Of a stretch of 64,000 nucleotides of DNA, positions 48,542 through 60,952 are shown in pieces. Origin of the DNA: Tachypleus tridentatus (taxonomy: Eukaryota; Arthropoda; Merostomata; Xiphosura; Limulidae); assembly GCF_004210375.1 (NCBI RefSeq), contig NC_134825.1:9300001-9364000 (forward strand), given 5' to 3'. The stretch's first letter is position 1. Every line of letters starts with the position of its first letter. Made by a program: the position numbers and the translations under genes. The notes below the pieces were generated by a model. That model was not told the DNA's origin and made no database searches. It saw only the letters and a program-made list of their open reading frames with translations.

Positions 48542-49801
48542 TTTGATTGATTGATTGATTTAGTGTTTCATGGCACAAAGCAGCGAGGCTATCTGCGCCA
48601 GACATTCGGTAAAAATGTAAAAAAAATAAAAAAAATAAATAAATAAATGTAGTAATAGACATAAATGGAAATGAAGATAAAGCAAAAAAGGATAAAACCA
48701 ATGTTGACACCTAGTCTACAATGTTAAGATAGAAGGCAGAGTATAAGAAGTTGTAAGGTATTTACTCTAACAAAAAGGTAATGATCATAACCTGACTAAC
48801 AGGTAAGTTCAAGAACCACCGTCAGTCACCCGAAGTTGGTCTTTCCAGTCCTGGTTCTGAATTATGTGTCATAGCAACCAGTATCAAAATGTAAAAGAAT
48901 AGAAGTTTTAAAAGATACATAGCAAAATTGTAACAATGAGTAGCCAAATGTCCAGTAAAAAGATAAAGTCAAGTAAATGGAGTAAAATTTGTAAAAGTAA
49001 ATGAAGGTAAAAACAAAACAGCAATTAAAACAGAAAATGGCATAAAAACCAATGGTGACATCCAGTCTTCAAAGTTGTAAAATATTTACTCTAGCAAAAT
49101 GGTAATGATCATATCCCGCCAGGAAGACTAACAGGTAAGTTCAAAAACCACCGTCAATCACCTGAAGTTGGCCTTTCCAGTCCTGGTTCTGGGTTATGTG
49201 TCATAGCAGCTATTATCAAAATGTAAAAGAATAAAAGTTTTAAAAGACACTCCGCAAAATCGTAATAATGAGTAGCCAAATGTCCAGTAAAAAGATAAAA
49301 GTCAAGTAAATGGAGTAAAATTTGTGAAAGTAATTGAAGATAAAAGCAAAACGGCAATTAAAACAGAAAATGGCGTAAAAACTAATGTTGACATCCAGTC
49401 AACAAAGTTGTAAAGAACTACCTGTAGCAGAATGGTAATGATCATAACCCACCAGGAAGACTAACAAGTAAGTATAAAAACCACCATCAGTCACCTGAAG
49501 TTGGTCTTTCCAGTCCTGGTTCCAGGTTATGAGTCAATATGGCCAGTACTAAAAAGTTAAGTAGTAAAAGTGTGAAATGATATGCAGCAAAAGTATAATA
49601 ACAACTCGCCAGGATGACTAATGAGTAGTTCAAACGGATAGTTCAAACAGTAGCATTAGTCACCTGAAGTTGGCCTTTCCAGTCCTGGTGTCAAGTTATT
49701 TAATGTTCTGGCCATTGTCCAACGTCAAATTGAATGAGAGAGATTAAAACTGTAAAAAAGGAACCACAATTAAAAAGGTGTAATGAATAAATATGCAACA
49801 C
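48542..49801 (-). repeat. LINE copy B 3' UTR with expanded 332-bp tandem units
   Basis: The block containing GTCACCTGAAGTTGG recurs at 48821, 49153, 49486 and 49655 (spacing 332, 333 and 169). Copy A has only the 169-bp step. Copy B has therefore gained two ~332-bp units, each about twice the basic length. The 3' end is TGCCATGAAACACTAAATCA followed by ATCA repeats. Confidence 0.85.
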
Positions 49802-52800
49802 TTAAATGAGATTAAAAAGATTAATGGCCATTAAAAAATTAAAAACATTATCAAGGTGGACAGAGTCACCATCACCAATAACTCTGTCCAATGTTACAGA
49901 CTGACCCTGGGAAAAAATATGTTTAAAATATTGCCGTCGTTGATAATTGTAACGATGGCAAGAAAGTAAAATGTGGCTGATAGTGATTTGAGTGTTACAC
50001 AAACTACACATTGGTGCATCAGTTCCAGATAAAAGAAAATGATGAGTTAAAAAACTGTGACCAATGCGTAGGCTAGTGAGAACAACTTCCTCCTTCCGAA
50101 CTTTACAGAAGCTAGATGGCCAAAGTCCAATTTTGGGTTTGATTTGAAAAAGTTTGTTGTCGCGTTGCTCACTCCAAGTGGACTGCCAGCTGGCACGGAG
50201 GGAGCCGAGCCTTGAAGACAACACCATTGTCCATCTACGGAACAGGCATAGGAGTGATGGTGCTGAAGCAGACATATTTAGCTGCCATGTCTCCAAGCTT
50301 GTTCCCGCGAATACCAACATGGCCTGGTATCCAGAAAAACTGGATTGAAGTAGCTGCTAATGAGAAATGGGCCAGTCAGTTTCGAATATCAGCGAGAATA
50401 GGATGTGAGCTAACGTGTAGCGATTCCAAGGCAAGTATAGAACTAAGCGAATCAGTATAAATAGTGCAGTTGGAGTACTGCTCAGCTGCAATATGATCCA
50501 GGGCAAGAGATATGGCATACAGTTCAGCAATGAACACAGAAGCTGTAGAAGGGATTCTGTGCGCAACTACTAACCCATAGCAAACCATAGCAGAGCCCAC
50601 TGAATTACCTGATTTGGAACCATCTGTATAAATGGGAACTGAATGATTGTTTGAAAGATATTCATTGAATAAAAGACGGTACTTCCAACCTGGAGTATCT
50701 GCCTTTTTTAGGTGACTGAAAGAAAGGTCACATTTGGGGGCTGTAATAAGCCATGGTGGAATGGGCCAACCTGTGGAATCTGCAATGTTATCCAAGGACA
50801 GACCCAATTCATCCAACTGTGCCCGGATGCAAAGGCCAAACGGAGCAATGACAGATCGTCTGTTCTGAAAATGTACTGCCCACCGAGGAAGGAAAACACA
50901 TTTCCAAGTGGGATGCTTTGGTAAGGAATGAAGTTTCGAAGTATATTGTAAAGATAGTTGCAAACGGCGAAGGTGTAGAGAAGGTTCATGAGATTCAATG
51001 TATATACTTTGAACTGGAGAGGTACGGAAAGCCCCAGTGCAGAGTCGAAGTCCTTGGTGATGAATGGGGTCCAGCATCTTTAAGGCCGGGGGTCTGGCAG
51101 AGCCATAGACCATTGATCCATAATCGAGTATCGATCTAATAAGAGCACGATATACCTTTAACATTGAACAGCGATCTGCCCCCCAACTGGTAGAAGAGAG
51201 AACACGGAGGATGTTCAGTGCTCTTGTGCATTTGACCCGAAGCTGCTTTAAGTGTGGTATAAAGGTCAGTTTACGATCAAAAATAAGCCCCAAGAACTTG
51301 GTCTCCGGGACCACTGGCAGCAAAACTTCACCGATATGAAGTTCAGGATCAGGGTGAATACCCTGTCGACGGCAAAAGTGCATGCATACAGTTTTGGAGA
51401 AAGAGAAATTAAAGCCGTTCGCCAGAGTCCACTTCCGTACACAATTGAGGGTGGTTTGTAGTTGCCGCTCAATATATCTCATGTTTGACGACTGACATGA
51501 GATGTGAAAGCCGTCGACATACAGCCCATTCGCAACAGTGAGAGGGAGTTGTTCAGTGATGGCATTTATCTTTATACTGAAGAGTGTAACACTCAATACA
51601 CAGCCTTGAGGGACTCCAAGTTCCTGTACAAAAGAACGGGAAAGTGTCGAACCCACACGAACTTGGAATCTCCTGTCCATTAAAAATTTTTTAATAAACA
51701 TGGGTAGATGGCCACGTAACCCATATGTATGGAGGTCTCGCAAAACGCCATACCTCCATGTTGTGTCGTAAGCCTTCTCTATGTCAAAGAACATTGATAC
51801 AAGATGTTGGCAGTTGAGAAAAGCTTCTCTGATAGATGTTACAAGACGAATTGGGTGGTCTGTGGTGGATCCTGCCAGATCTGGTTGAAAACAATCAGAA
51901 GGACATCAAGAGAAGCAGGAGATAGATGGTGCAGCATGTCATAATGAATATCATCAGGTCCAACAGATGTACTGGCAGACCGATGAAGGGCCATTTTTTA
52001 GTTCCACCAGGGTAAAGGGACAATTATAGTCAAAGAAACAGTCAGTTCGAAAGGAAAGAGGTGATCGCTCTGGCCAAGTCTTGATGGCCAGGAAGGTGGA
52101 GGAACAAGCAGAAGTGCTAGATACCCGGCAAAAGCTTTCACCTAGAGTGTTAGCGATGTTCCTAACATCAGTCACCTCCTGACCATCAGAGAGTAAGATC
52201 GAGAGGGGGACAGAATTGTAGTGCCCATTAACCTTTCGAATCCTGTCCCATATGATCTTGGAACTAGTGGTAGAAGATATGCTGGTTGTGAACTTAATCC
52301 AAGATTCCTTCTGGCTTTGACGTCTTACCCACCTAGCATGTGCACGGGCCCGTTGGAAAGCAACCCGGTTTGACAGTGTGGGATATCTACGAAAAGTATC
52401 CCAGGCCTGCTTTTGTGCCTTCCGTGCTAAGTGGCAAGCAGGATTTCACCACGGACGAGGATATCGTGGAAAACTTGTCGAGATTTTAGGAATACACTGA
52501 GCAGCTGCATGTGTAATACAGTCAGTTACCACTGCTACACAGTCGTCTATTGATGGCTGATTTACGATGGCAGGATCAAGTTCTGCGAGAGCAGTGAAAG
52601 TGGACCAGTCTGCCTGATCCAGCTTCCACCGGGGTACGCGGGTAAGGTGGCATCAACCACGGCCAGTCTCTCTCAAAAGGATCAGAAAATGATCACTGCC
52701 TAGTGGATTACTGTCAACCCTCCATGAAAAAATGGGAGAATAATGAAGGGGAGCAAACTGAGAGATCAATAGCGGTAAAGAACTGACTAGGTGCATGAAA

Positions 52801-53313
52801 GTAAGCGGAAGAACCAGTATTGAAAAGAGAAAGATTGTGATCAGAGAGCATCCGCTCTACAGATCGGCCCCTCCCATCAATAATAGCACTTCCCCAGAGG
52901 GGATAATGTCCATTAACATCCCTTAGGATTAGAAATGGAGATGGCAACTGTTCAATGAGAGCATCAAGATCTGATTGATCATATGTCTCTCCAGGGGACA
53001 GATACAGAGAACAAACAGTGATGGTATGACCCAAGGAAACACGGATGGCTACAGCCTCCAAGGGTGTGTTGAGTGACAAAGACAGGGTGGGCACGTGTTG
53101 ATCAACCAACAGTGCCACCCCTCCATGTACTCAACCATCACACAACCTGTCATTTCTGTACAGAGAAAACTGCCGAATGGAGACAGTATCAGCAGTTTTG
53201 AGAAATGTTTCTTGTAAAGAAAGACAAACAGGATGGTAGGAAGCAATCAGCGTTTTGATATCATCCAGATTAGAACGTAAACCTCGACAGTTCCATTGTA
53301 TCAAGGTGGCCAT
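49802..53313 (-). pseudogene. LINE copy B ORF2 (endonuclease-RT-RNase H)
   Basis: Starts MATLIQWNCRGLRSNLDDIK, an EEP endonuclease N-terminus. A stop near 53131 is followed by another frame with YLSPG, 'DVNGHYPLWGS' and 'AIDLSVCSP', conserved endonuclease motifs. The frame 51954-52175 leads to the deleted RT start. The 472-codon frame 50376-51794 holds DIEKAYDTTW, GVPQGCVLS (residues ~60-68), YVDG (92-95, normally YVDD), KFLGL, and RNase H residues TDGS (D391), AELYA (E424) and YTD (D448). The last frame (49802-50320) finishes RNase H with GNKLGD, where the usual Glu is Lys, and the Cys-rich tail. Not functional. Confidence 0.9.
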
Positions 53314-53429
53314 TTTTAAGAACGGATAGGTGAAGTGGCTGGAGAACCCTTCGGTTTACGACCACGTCTTTTTTCTTTACTGTCTTTAGTCGGAGGAGGT
53401 CTATCAACCTCTATGGATCCTGCTCTGGG

Positions 53430-54583
53430 TCAGGTGGGCAGGTTTTTGTTATTGGAAGGAGAATCCAGTGACTGAGAACGCGAACGAATAATTGTTTTGT
53501 CTCTTGTGGTGGGATAAAAAGATGTATCTGAAGAAATGCCTGTATTTGAAACTGAAGGACGTGGATCTTGAGGTTTGTTGGAAGGTATGGGAGGAACAGA
53601 GATGGGAGTGGAAGTCGATTCATCAACCTTTTTAACCACGTTGGTCAAAAGGCTTTTCATTTGTTTTGAAAAGGATTCTCTTGGAGGCACAGAGAGATCT
53701 GTCTGCACTCCCGCTGTAGTTGTGGAATGAAGTGCAGCAGCATATGTCCGAGATGGAGTTGTGGACAGCAATTTCCGAGCCTCAGGATAACTAATGTTAT
53801 GTGTTGTTTTCAAACGCTGCACCTCCTCTTTTTCCTCCAACCATTTTGGGCAAGAATGAAAGTAAGAGGGGTGAGAAACATTGCAGTTTACGCAATGTGG
53901 GTTCATGTCACAGTCATAGGCATCGTGGTCCTTGCCTCCACAACGAGCACATGTCAGGGAACCACGACAAGATGTCTTTGAGTGGCCGAATCTCTGACAT
54001 TGAAAAGATCGAAGAGGGTTTGGTATGTATGGCCGAACCCTGCAAATGAGATAACCTGCCTTGATGGTGGCAGGTGCACGTGGTGAAGTAAATGTTAAAA
54101 CGAGGGTATTTGTTGGCAGTGTAACTCCATCTTTGCAAGTGGAGATGCGCCTCACTGCAGAAACTCCTTGAGTGAGAGACCAGCGAGAATCTCTGACTCG
54201 GGAACGTTCTTCAAATCCCTTTCAACAATAACTCCTCGTGAAGAATTCAAGGTAGCATGGGGTGTAACTTCAATAGGTATATCCCCAATTGCCTTTGAAT
54301 TCAAGAGGAGTTCACTGTGTTGGGATGTGGATGTTTCAACCAATATGTCACCAGATCAAAGTTTCTTTACTCACTTTGGAGAGCCAGTAAGTCCCTCTAG
54401 TCCCTTTTGAATAAAAAAAGGGGACATTTGCCCTAAAGGTTTTTCCGAAAGAGAATGTAATATAAGAAAATGAGGTACGTGTGTTACTGATGTTGAAGAT
54501 TGCTGTTCTGAGTATTCAAGACATGGTCACTTACCCATTGACTGTTTTTTTACAATTTTATTTAAATTTTTTGGAGGATCCAT
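53430..54583 (-). pseudogene. LINE copy B ORF1 (gag-like, three zinc knuckles)
   Basis: ORF1 begins MDPPKNLNKIVKK at 54583 and is soon interrupted. Frame 54152-54343 has 'RGVIVERDLKNV'. Frame 53430-54155 has 'TFTSPRAPATIKAGYL', then three knuckles. The first is SFQCQRFGHSKTSC, with the first Cys changed to Ser. The second is CARCGGKDHDAYDC (intact CX2CX4HX4C). The third is CVNCNVSHPSYFHSC. A Ser/Thr/Pro-rich tail follows. It lies ~120 bp upstream of ORF2, the usual two-ORF layout. Product role in living relatives: RNA binding and particle formation. Confidence 0.85.
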
Positions 54584-55024
54584 AGGAAAAGGAAAAAATT
54601 TCGGTACCCACTGACCCCACCCACCATGGAGCCCTACAAGGGGACACACTACAAAGTCATGCAAGGACAATGCAGCAACGCCAGGGTTTCGTGAGCACTA
54701 TACCCAAACACCAGCATCAGGCACAATGTCCACTACACCCGTTGAGAACTTCCAACACTGGTACTTGGTTGACTCTAGCCCAAGTGGACCAGTCGATTGA
54801 CCCAAGGGGGGTCACCCAAAGGCCGCCCCTCTACAGGAATTTGAGGCCAAAGTGGTGTGTTAGGGTTGGACCCCTCAACCACCAGGATCCTCTCCTCCCC
54901 TTCACGGGTCGCCACGCACGGCAAAAACGTGGGTGGATGTCTAGATCCCAGAGAAGATAACCAGATAGAACAGAACCTTCCCTGGGAGGTCCCCTCACCA
55001 TGTACAGGAATCCACACCGAGGGG
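54584..55024 (-). promoter_or_regulatory. LINE copy B 5' UTR (internal promoter region)
   Basis: About 440 bp, far richer in G and C than the flanking DNA, from CCCCTCGGTGTGGATTCC to just before the ORF1 ATG. In this group the promoter lies inside the 5' UTR. No motif could be assigned. Frames of 84-111 codons here are chance frames in GC-rich sequence. Confidence 0.6.
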
Positions 55025-55036
55025 TATACTGTACAG

Positions 55037-56149
55037 AACCAGTCATAAAAAGCATTAATCTCAGAGAAAAGAACCACAATAAAGTGAACAGTTTTATCAC
55101 AGAGCTTCAAGTGTTGGCTGTATCTGTAGGAAAAACCAAGTAAGATGAAAACACTTCTGAGATTAGAATATCAGAATTCTGAAGTGATGAGAGAACTAAT
55201 ATTCTACACAAAATGACAAAGTTATCTGTATTCAGTAGTTCATCTGCTATTCAACGTGACATTTGTGAGGCGGAAGACAGCAAATTTACACTGTGTTGAT
55301 CTATTAAAACTTAATTTGTGGTATGAATACTGTGTTAGCTAGATAAAGGCTGAAAGAGAAACATACAAACAGGCCAATGTAGAATCAATCAAAGGTTTTA
55401 AAGTAATAAATACTGGCTGTTAGGTAAATAAATATCCAATGTAAAATATCTCCAGGTGAATTAGTTTAAGACCCAAACATAGTGTCAATAGGAGCCAGCT
55501 ATGGATTAGGTGAGATTACTTGTCTACCAATATTGGAAATTTTCCAATCAAATGCTGCTAAAGAAAATTGAAAAGCAATTTCAGATTTTGGAAAAGGCAA
55601 AATACACAGACAGAAAATGTGCATAAGCCAAAATAAAAGTGGTTTACCATTATGTATGTTCTTTAAAAATATAAACAACAAATGTCAAATAAAGTGGAAT
55701 AAATGTTGACTACCATTTCATATAAACAATCTCTTGTCCAAGGCTACTTTTCACTTGCAGAATGACTGATTATGTCACTTGCTAAAAAACAGAAATATCA
55801 CATTGCTATCGACAAGGGCAGTCTACAGAGTTTCTAAAGTTCAGGATTCCAAGAAGTTGAAAACACTCTGCACACCTTTGGGTATTACACACAGATTTCC
55901 AGAATTATAAACCCGCTAAAAAAACAAGAGTTTTTTTTTTTAGTTGTATTCAATTCATGGTAATATATTATAATCACTGAAAAACAACACTGATGCAACA
56001 TACTCAAAAGTTAGGGATAAAGTTCATTAAGTGACTGAAAATATTGTTTTATAAGATGAAAAAAATTACATGAGAAACTTATTAAAAATGAAATGAAGTT
56101 ATTTCAAAAAGGCAGTTTTTAAAGCATCTGGTGGGAAATTTTGTTAAAG
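55037..56149. other. No gene recognised
   Basis: AT-rich unique sequence with a poly-T run near 55930. Short frames only. Confidence 0.45.
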
Positions 56150-56420
56150 GTATGGAAGAACAAAAATAAAGCACCATGGCCAATCAAAATCTCCCCATAG
56201 ATTTAAAGGATATCAAAGCCCAGATAGGTAATCCTCTTTATTTCCATTATGTTTGGAGACTTGTTTGTTGTTCCTATTTTAAAATGAATTATTACCCTAG
56301 AAATTATAGGCCAAATTGTTCTTGCTTCTATAGTGGAACAAAAACCAGACGTTGTCAATTGCTAATGCTTTACCATTATCAACATTTAATCTCACAGTCT
56401 TTCAACCTGAAATTACTGCT
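56150..56420 (+). pseudogene. LINE reverse transcriptase fragment
   Basis: Frame fragments 'NKAPWPIKISP' (56163-56195, compare NKAPGPDKISP) and 'VVPILK' then 'YPRNYRP' (56270-56312, compare the P-x-NYRPISL motif of RT). The spacing between them is shorter than normal, so an internal deletion is likely. Clade not assignable. Confidence 0.45.
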
Positions 56421-57649
56421 TGTATAATTTAAGTTGAGAGTTAGAAACATAATGCTCGTCAGAGCCAGAAATGCTGTTAATCTTCTCTTCTAAAAAACAT
56501 TAAAGTGAAACTTTCCCAAAACAAAATATTTAACAAGGGCACTGCTCTCAGCATTCCTCAATGACCCAGTCTCCATTTTAACATTTCTTCACAAAGAATT
56601 GTGAAATGTGTAATAAAATTCCGAAGAATCCATCTGTAATTCAAATAAGTAATGTTAACCATGTGCTTTCTCGGCTGTTTAAGATAACGTTAGGCTTAAC
56701 ACACGACGGCGTTAATTTACAGTCTAAAATTTCCAACTAAAATTCTAAAAACACCTCCAAACGGAAGCTTCTTCAAAAATTACAGTTTCGAAATGTACTT
56801 CTTTATTTAATAATACTAAACTTAATATATCTTATGACTAATTTTTCTAATATTCTGTTTCATTTCCTACCATGATATATTGCTTCCACCATTAAGCTTA
56901 ATACAAAAGAGAGATTTGCAGTATGGAACACCACCACATAGTTTAAAAGTAGACAAGTACTCGCATAAAAAGAATAATTGAAATTAATAAATATATATAT
57001 ATATTTAAGTGTATGAAACACGTTATTTTTAGTTAAGTGAATTAATTTTGAAATAAATAAAAACCTGTGAAATTTCCTTAAAACTCCACGTAAAACTATT
57101 TTTGTTTGTATTTACTGGTTAAAAACATGTTTGAGGTATTTAAAGATAGGAGCCATATAAAAATTAATTCAGTTATTGATCACTGTAATGGAGTTTGTAT
57201 GTGAATCGAAATTGCATGTCAAATCATATATATCACGTTTTTTTTCGTTTTTTTTCTGTAATTGAAGATGAATGTGTGTTAGAAGTAAGTTATAAGGGTA
57301 GGCTTAATTGTTAGTATTGTAATGCTATATAAATATAATAGTACTGTCTATTATGTCTCCATGAAAGTACTTCGCAGGGTGTGAATGAAACTTCACCAAA
57401 ACTGATGTGGAGGTTCATGAAATCTAAGTGAGACTACATGTAAGTTTTCAGTTTTGCGGTTTGTATAGGCGTTTTTTCGCTTTTTTTTGTTTGTTTGTTT
57501 ATTTACTTTTACCATTACATATAAGGGAAGCAATTTTTCATGTCCTAAGATAACCTTTCATTAATCATGAATTTGCATAACTTCCGTCCAGAGGACAGGT
57601 ACTCCGGAAAGTAAGAAAAAAAAAATAGATGATGTTACAACACAGGTAG
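56421..57649. other. No gene recognised
   Basis: AT-rich; contains a (TA)n tract near 56990-57002 and poly-T runs. No supported feature. Confidence 0.45.
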
Positions 57650-58550
57650 GGATGAGGAATTTTGATATGATGGGAATAATTATAAAATTTTGAATGTTAA
57701 TTATCTTAACAGAATTAGAGCCTGTTTAATAAAAATAGAGTATAAAAAAGAAGGGGCAAAATAGTTTTATATGTAAAAGTGAGTTACAGCTTGTTGAAGT
57801 TGAGCATATAAAAAATAATGGTAAGGAGATTGAGCCAAATTGGATTTCTATTAACAGATACAAAGGAAAATTGATTTTATTGGGAATTTCTTACAGACCA
57901 CCAAATGTATCTCAGAACGACTGGTATGGGTATTAACACTTTTACTGATCAGAAGAGAACAACGCTTCGAACTTCCTAGGTCATCTTCTTAACCTGAGAT
58001 ATATTTTTATTTTAAGTGGGTGTCTCGTTATCAAGAAACCACCAAATGATACTGATCAAATTAGTGTGAAATTTTACGGTGATATTTATAGTTCAAGTGC
58101 TGGTGAAGTCATAATTATGGGCGATTTTAATTTCAGGCACATAATACTGGAAAATTCTCCAGTCTAACGACTAAAATGAAAAGTGTTTTTTGAAAACTGT
58201 TTAAAATGGCTTTCTTTATCAGTTGGTCAAGTAGCGTTTTAAAAACAATGTTATTTTTAGATTTTTGTTATCTTCAAATATATATATATGCTCGAGAGGG
58301 TTGAAATTGAGGAACCTCTTGGTGCACGATCATAAAAGGAATAGATAGTGTTGACATATTATTCTTTTACATAATTAACTGTTGGACTAATGGACATTTA
58401 TATAAAGTTTGGCAGGGTAGGAGTCATTTTCAGCTAAGACAGTTTCACTTTTTCTAACAGTATGGTTGGCTTTTGGAATGGGTTGCTTTTGAATGTTATA
58501 AATCCAATACATTTAAGTGAATCTAAGAGAAAACTTTATATGTATATGAA
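57650..58550 (+). pseudogene. CR1-like LINE endonuclease relic, interrupted by a small element
   Basis: The plus strand gives 'NWISINRYKGKLILLGISYR' and PPN before the insertion at 57908. After it come 'NDTDQISVKFYGDIYSSSAG' and EVIIMGDFNFRHI (58040-58145). YRPPN and GDFNxxHI are hallmark segments of CR1-group EEP endonucleases. The downstream part is badly decayed. Confidence 0.75.
57908..58037 (-). mobile_element. 130-bp non-autonomous element nested in LINE relic, 11-bp duplication (copy 6)
   Basis: Perfect 11-bp direct repeats ACCACCAAATG at 57897-57907 and 58038-58048 show insertion into the LINE coding sequence. It contains GGTATGGGTATTAACACTTT, a decayed hammerhead-like core (57957-58003, minus strand: AAGAAGATGACC...GTTCGAAGCG), and the terminus TTAAGTGGGTGTCTCGTTATCA. 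Orientation is given by the core. Confidence 0.88.
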
Positions 58551-59690
58551 TGATAAGAGTTGGCTTTGAGATTTTTAAAAATAGTTATTAATAATTTTAG
58601 TTTGGTTTTGAAGATGAGATAGCCGACATTTCTGTCACATACAATTATGTTATATTATAAATCATATATTATTCAGAGCTGAAATAATACTCAAATTTGG
58701 CATTGTAATATCGCTTGCTGGCCAGTCAGTTTGAAATTATTTGTTTATCAAATTATTTTCATCTTTCATAGTCTCTAATTTGAAGATTTAGAAAACAACA
58801 TTATTTGAACTGTTAAATATTTATTTAATTAAATATATACTTCTGTACCAAAAGTAATAATAAAATCTTGCAGTTGCATTTAGTTACGTGCCATTTGTTG
58901 TTAACTTTGAAATTGACAAAAATATATTTCAGTGTGTTTCAAAATCGATTTGTTATTTCTGCTACCGAAAGTGGACTGGAGTAATGTTCTCGCTTCTGTG
59001 TTTGCTTGTATGCGTGTTTTTGTAATTATCAGCAAACTGAATGGATTTGAACAAAAGTTGCCATACATTTGGACTATAACTCTTTGTTCAGCTTTGTGCA
59101 TAACAATAAACGACAACAAAAAAAGATTATATTTTAATTTTTCATGCAGGCAAAAATGTGTACTTTACAAATGATAAATACACACAATTACAGATTTTTT
59201 TTTGCCCAGTGTGGAACCCATACAGATCCACTACTATGATACATCAGAGAGGATTGAAATAAACCTAATAACCCAATTATGTAAAACTTTTATATGTTAA
59301 TAAATTTCGAGAGGAGCTTCTAATTGATGACCTTTTGATGGCTACAAGGTTCATGTTTTATTAGTTAAGTAATATATTTTTATCATTATTGTTTTCATCG
59401 GGGATTATATATAATAGCGGAGGCATATAAAGGTAATCTCTGATTAAATAACAGCAGATTGGCCAATCATTGCTCTTTGTCATTGAGCAGCACGTGCGAA
59501 TACGGCCGTCATTCTTTTATGTTAAATTTCGAACTGGCAGACTGTAAAATGGCTGGAAAAAACAAAAGGAAGACAGTGTTATACTACTGGTTGTTACATG
59601 TACCGTAAATAAGAGCCGAAGGTGGAGGATGTTACAAGTAAGTAAAACCTTTTTCTTTCTTTCTATAATATACTAAATTACAGTGAGCAG
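58551..59690. other. No gene recognised; possible promoter patch near 59460-59640
   Basis: 59460-59560 has an ATTGGCCAATCA (CCAAT-type) palindrome and a few CpGs, then ATGGCTGGAAAAAACAAAAG at 59550. The frame stops after 19 codons, and a donor-like AAG|TAAGT context follows near 59637. Suggestive of a transcription start, but unsupported. Confidence 0.25.
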
Positions 59691-59696
59691 CATTAC

Positions 59697-59765
59697 CTTG
59701 GTCATGGTGATGACATCAAACTGGCGTTGATCATGAATGTTTGGATCCAGTTTTTTGGAAGGCAT
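59697..59765 (-). CDS. Possible coding exon, unrecognised
   Basis: The open frame on the minus strand continues upstream of ATG 59765 as VKLMLNCVEK, then MPSKKLDPNIHDQRQFDVIT and MTK. It ends exactly at AAG|GTAATG, a good donor in phase 0. Acceptor candidates (ATTAG or ATTAGTAG near 59808) have a poor pyrimidine tract because a SINE abuts them. The peptide looks protein-like, but I do not recognise the family. Confidence 0.25.
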
Positions 59766-59817
59766 TTTTTCTACACAATTCAGCATAAGTTTGACAGCTA
59801 CTAATTTGCAATGCTGA

Positions 59818-59945
59818 TGCCCCCTAGTGGCCCAGCGGCATATCTGCGGACTCGCACCACTAAAAACCGGGTTTCCATACCCGTGATGGGCAGTGCTCAG
59901 ATAACCCATTACGTAGCTTTGTGCTTAATTCTAAACAAACTAAGC
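59818..59945 (+). mobile_element. tRNA-derived SINE, family 3
   Basis: Head CCCCCTAGTGGCCCAGCGGC, 'TCTGCGGACTCGCACCACTA', T-arm-like ACCGGGTTTCCATACCCGT and the tail 'TACGTAGCTTTGTGCTTAAT' with AAACAAAC. Confidence 0.85.
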
Positions 59946-60425
59946 AATACTGAGAACATTAAAAACTCATATCAGATTGAATAATCATCCACGACATTGT
60001 AATGTCGCTTGCTGGCCAGTCAGGTTACACAAAGACGTCAATAAAACATACATTGTATACAGATACAAATTCTGTGTACATTCACTTTTGATGCCATGAG
60101 TGTGAAGATAGAAGTTTATTACATATACCACTTCGCTTAACGGATAAGGGAAGAAATTCAAGTGTTTTTTTTTGGCTTAAGATAAGTAGCCTGATCACTT
60201 ACCTTATGGTTTAACCTGGAAAATATTTAAACATAAGCCTAACAGTAACACCGTGAATATACCCATTCTCAGAATTACATGAGAGATTATATTTTTTGCA
60301 GGTGACCTCCTTCTAGTCCAAAATGTGTGAGCTGTCAATGTCACTATGATAAATAATCAAGTGGCCCAAAATATTTTGTGTTGCTTTAACAACGACAAAT
60401 GACCACATTAATATAACTGATGTGT
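59946..60425. other. No gene recognised
   Basis: AT-rich. 'CATTGTAATGTCGCTTGCTGGCCAGTCAG' near 59995 recurs at 58705 (broken here: ATTGTAAT..CGCTTGCTGG), hinting at another dispersed repeat about 30 bp long. Confidence 0.4.
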
Positions 60426-60429
60426 TTAT

Positions 60430-60512
60430 GTGTGCGTTTCTTATAGCAAAGTCACATCGGGCTATCTGCTGTGTGTCCACCTAGGGGAATCAAACCCCTG
60501 ATTTAACGTAAT
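60430..60512 (-). mobile_element. tRNA-derived SINE, family 2, 5'-truncated
   Basis: The minus strand has AGGGGTTTGATTCCCCT (B box with one change) and 'CAGCAGATAGCCCGATGTGA', ending near a CA-repeat (60511-60530). The A-box half is missing. Confidence 0.75.
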
Positions 60513-60952
60513 ACACACATACACACACATATATATACGTTTGTTATACCTTAAAAACAGGCCAAAACAAAAATAAATTAAGCAAACAACGCTGCACGAA
60601 TTGAAAAGATCCCACGGTATAAGCTTTAATGTGAGACTATAACATGCAACTAGGTTTTGGAGGTGAATACGGAGGTAGGACTCACATTGTGATGGGAATA
60701 CACCGACTTTCACTCTTAACTACCATTTACTAGTCTCACGTCAGAATTAAGAGAGTGGCAGTAAATATATAAATTAGAAGAACGAGATGTGGGTGATAAA
60801 ACCCACAACGTTCTATATCTATATCACCCTTCACTGCTTGCAGACAGTTGTGGGAAGGTGACTGCTCTCCAAAATAAAGAAGAAAAATTAATTGAAATAA
60901 GAATAAGAAAATAAGATACTACAATTTGGGGAGAAGTAATTTAAAAACTTAC

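Larger units (their letters stand above)
48542..55024 (-). mobile_element. I/Jockey-group LINE with RNase H, copy B (nearly full length, defective)
   Basis: 6.5-kb minus-strand element with 12-bp target-site duplications TATATTGTACAG (48530-48541) and TATACTGTACAG (55025-55036). Order: 5' UTR (55024-54584), ORF1 (from 54583), ORF2 (53313-49802), 3' UTR, then a terminal (ATCA)n. The 5' end CCCCTCGGTGTG matches copy A, so both are true full-length starts. Defects include frameshifts, a ~270-bp deletion at the N-terminal side of RT (junction near 51870), and loss of the second catalytic Asp (YVDG). Its family is close to elements often annotated as 'mobile element jockey' in spider genomes. Confidence 0.93.

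Noticed and set aside
54670-55110. Frames of 84-111 codons on both strands
   Set aside because: They lie in the GC-rich 5' UTR of LINE copy B, have no recognised domain, and occur in several frames at once.
56640-56700. RPS26 start exon (ATG|GTTAAC near 56672, minus strand)
   Set aside because: The donor is poor (GTTAAC), it is 17 kb away, and there is no clear pyrimidine-tract transcription start.
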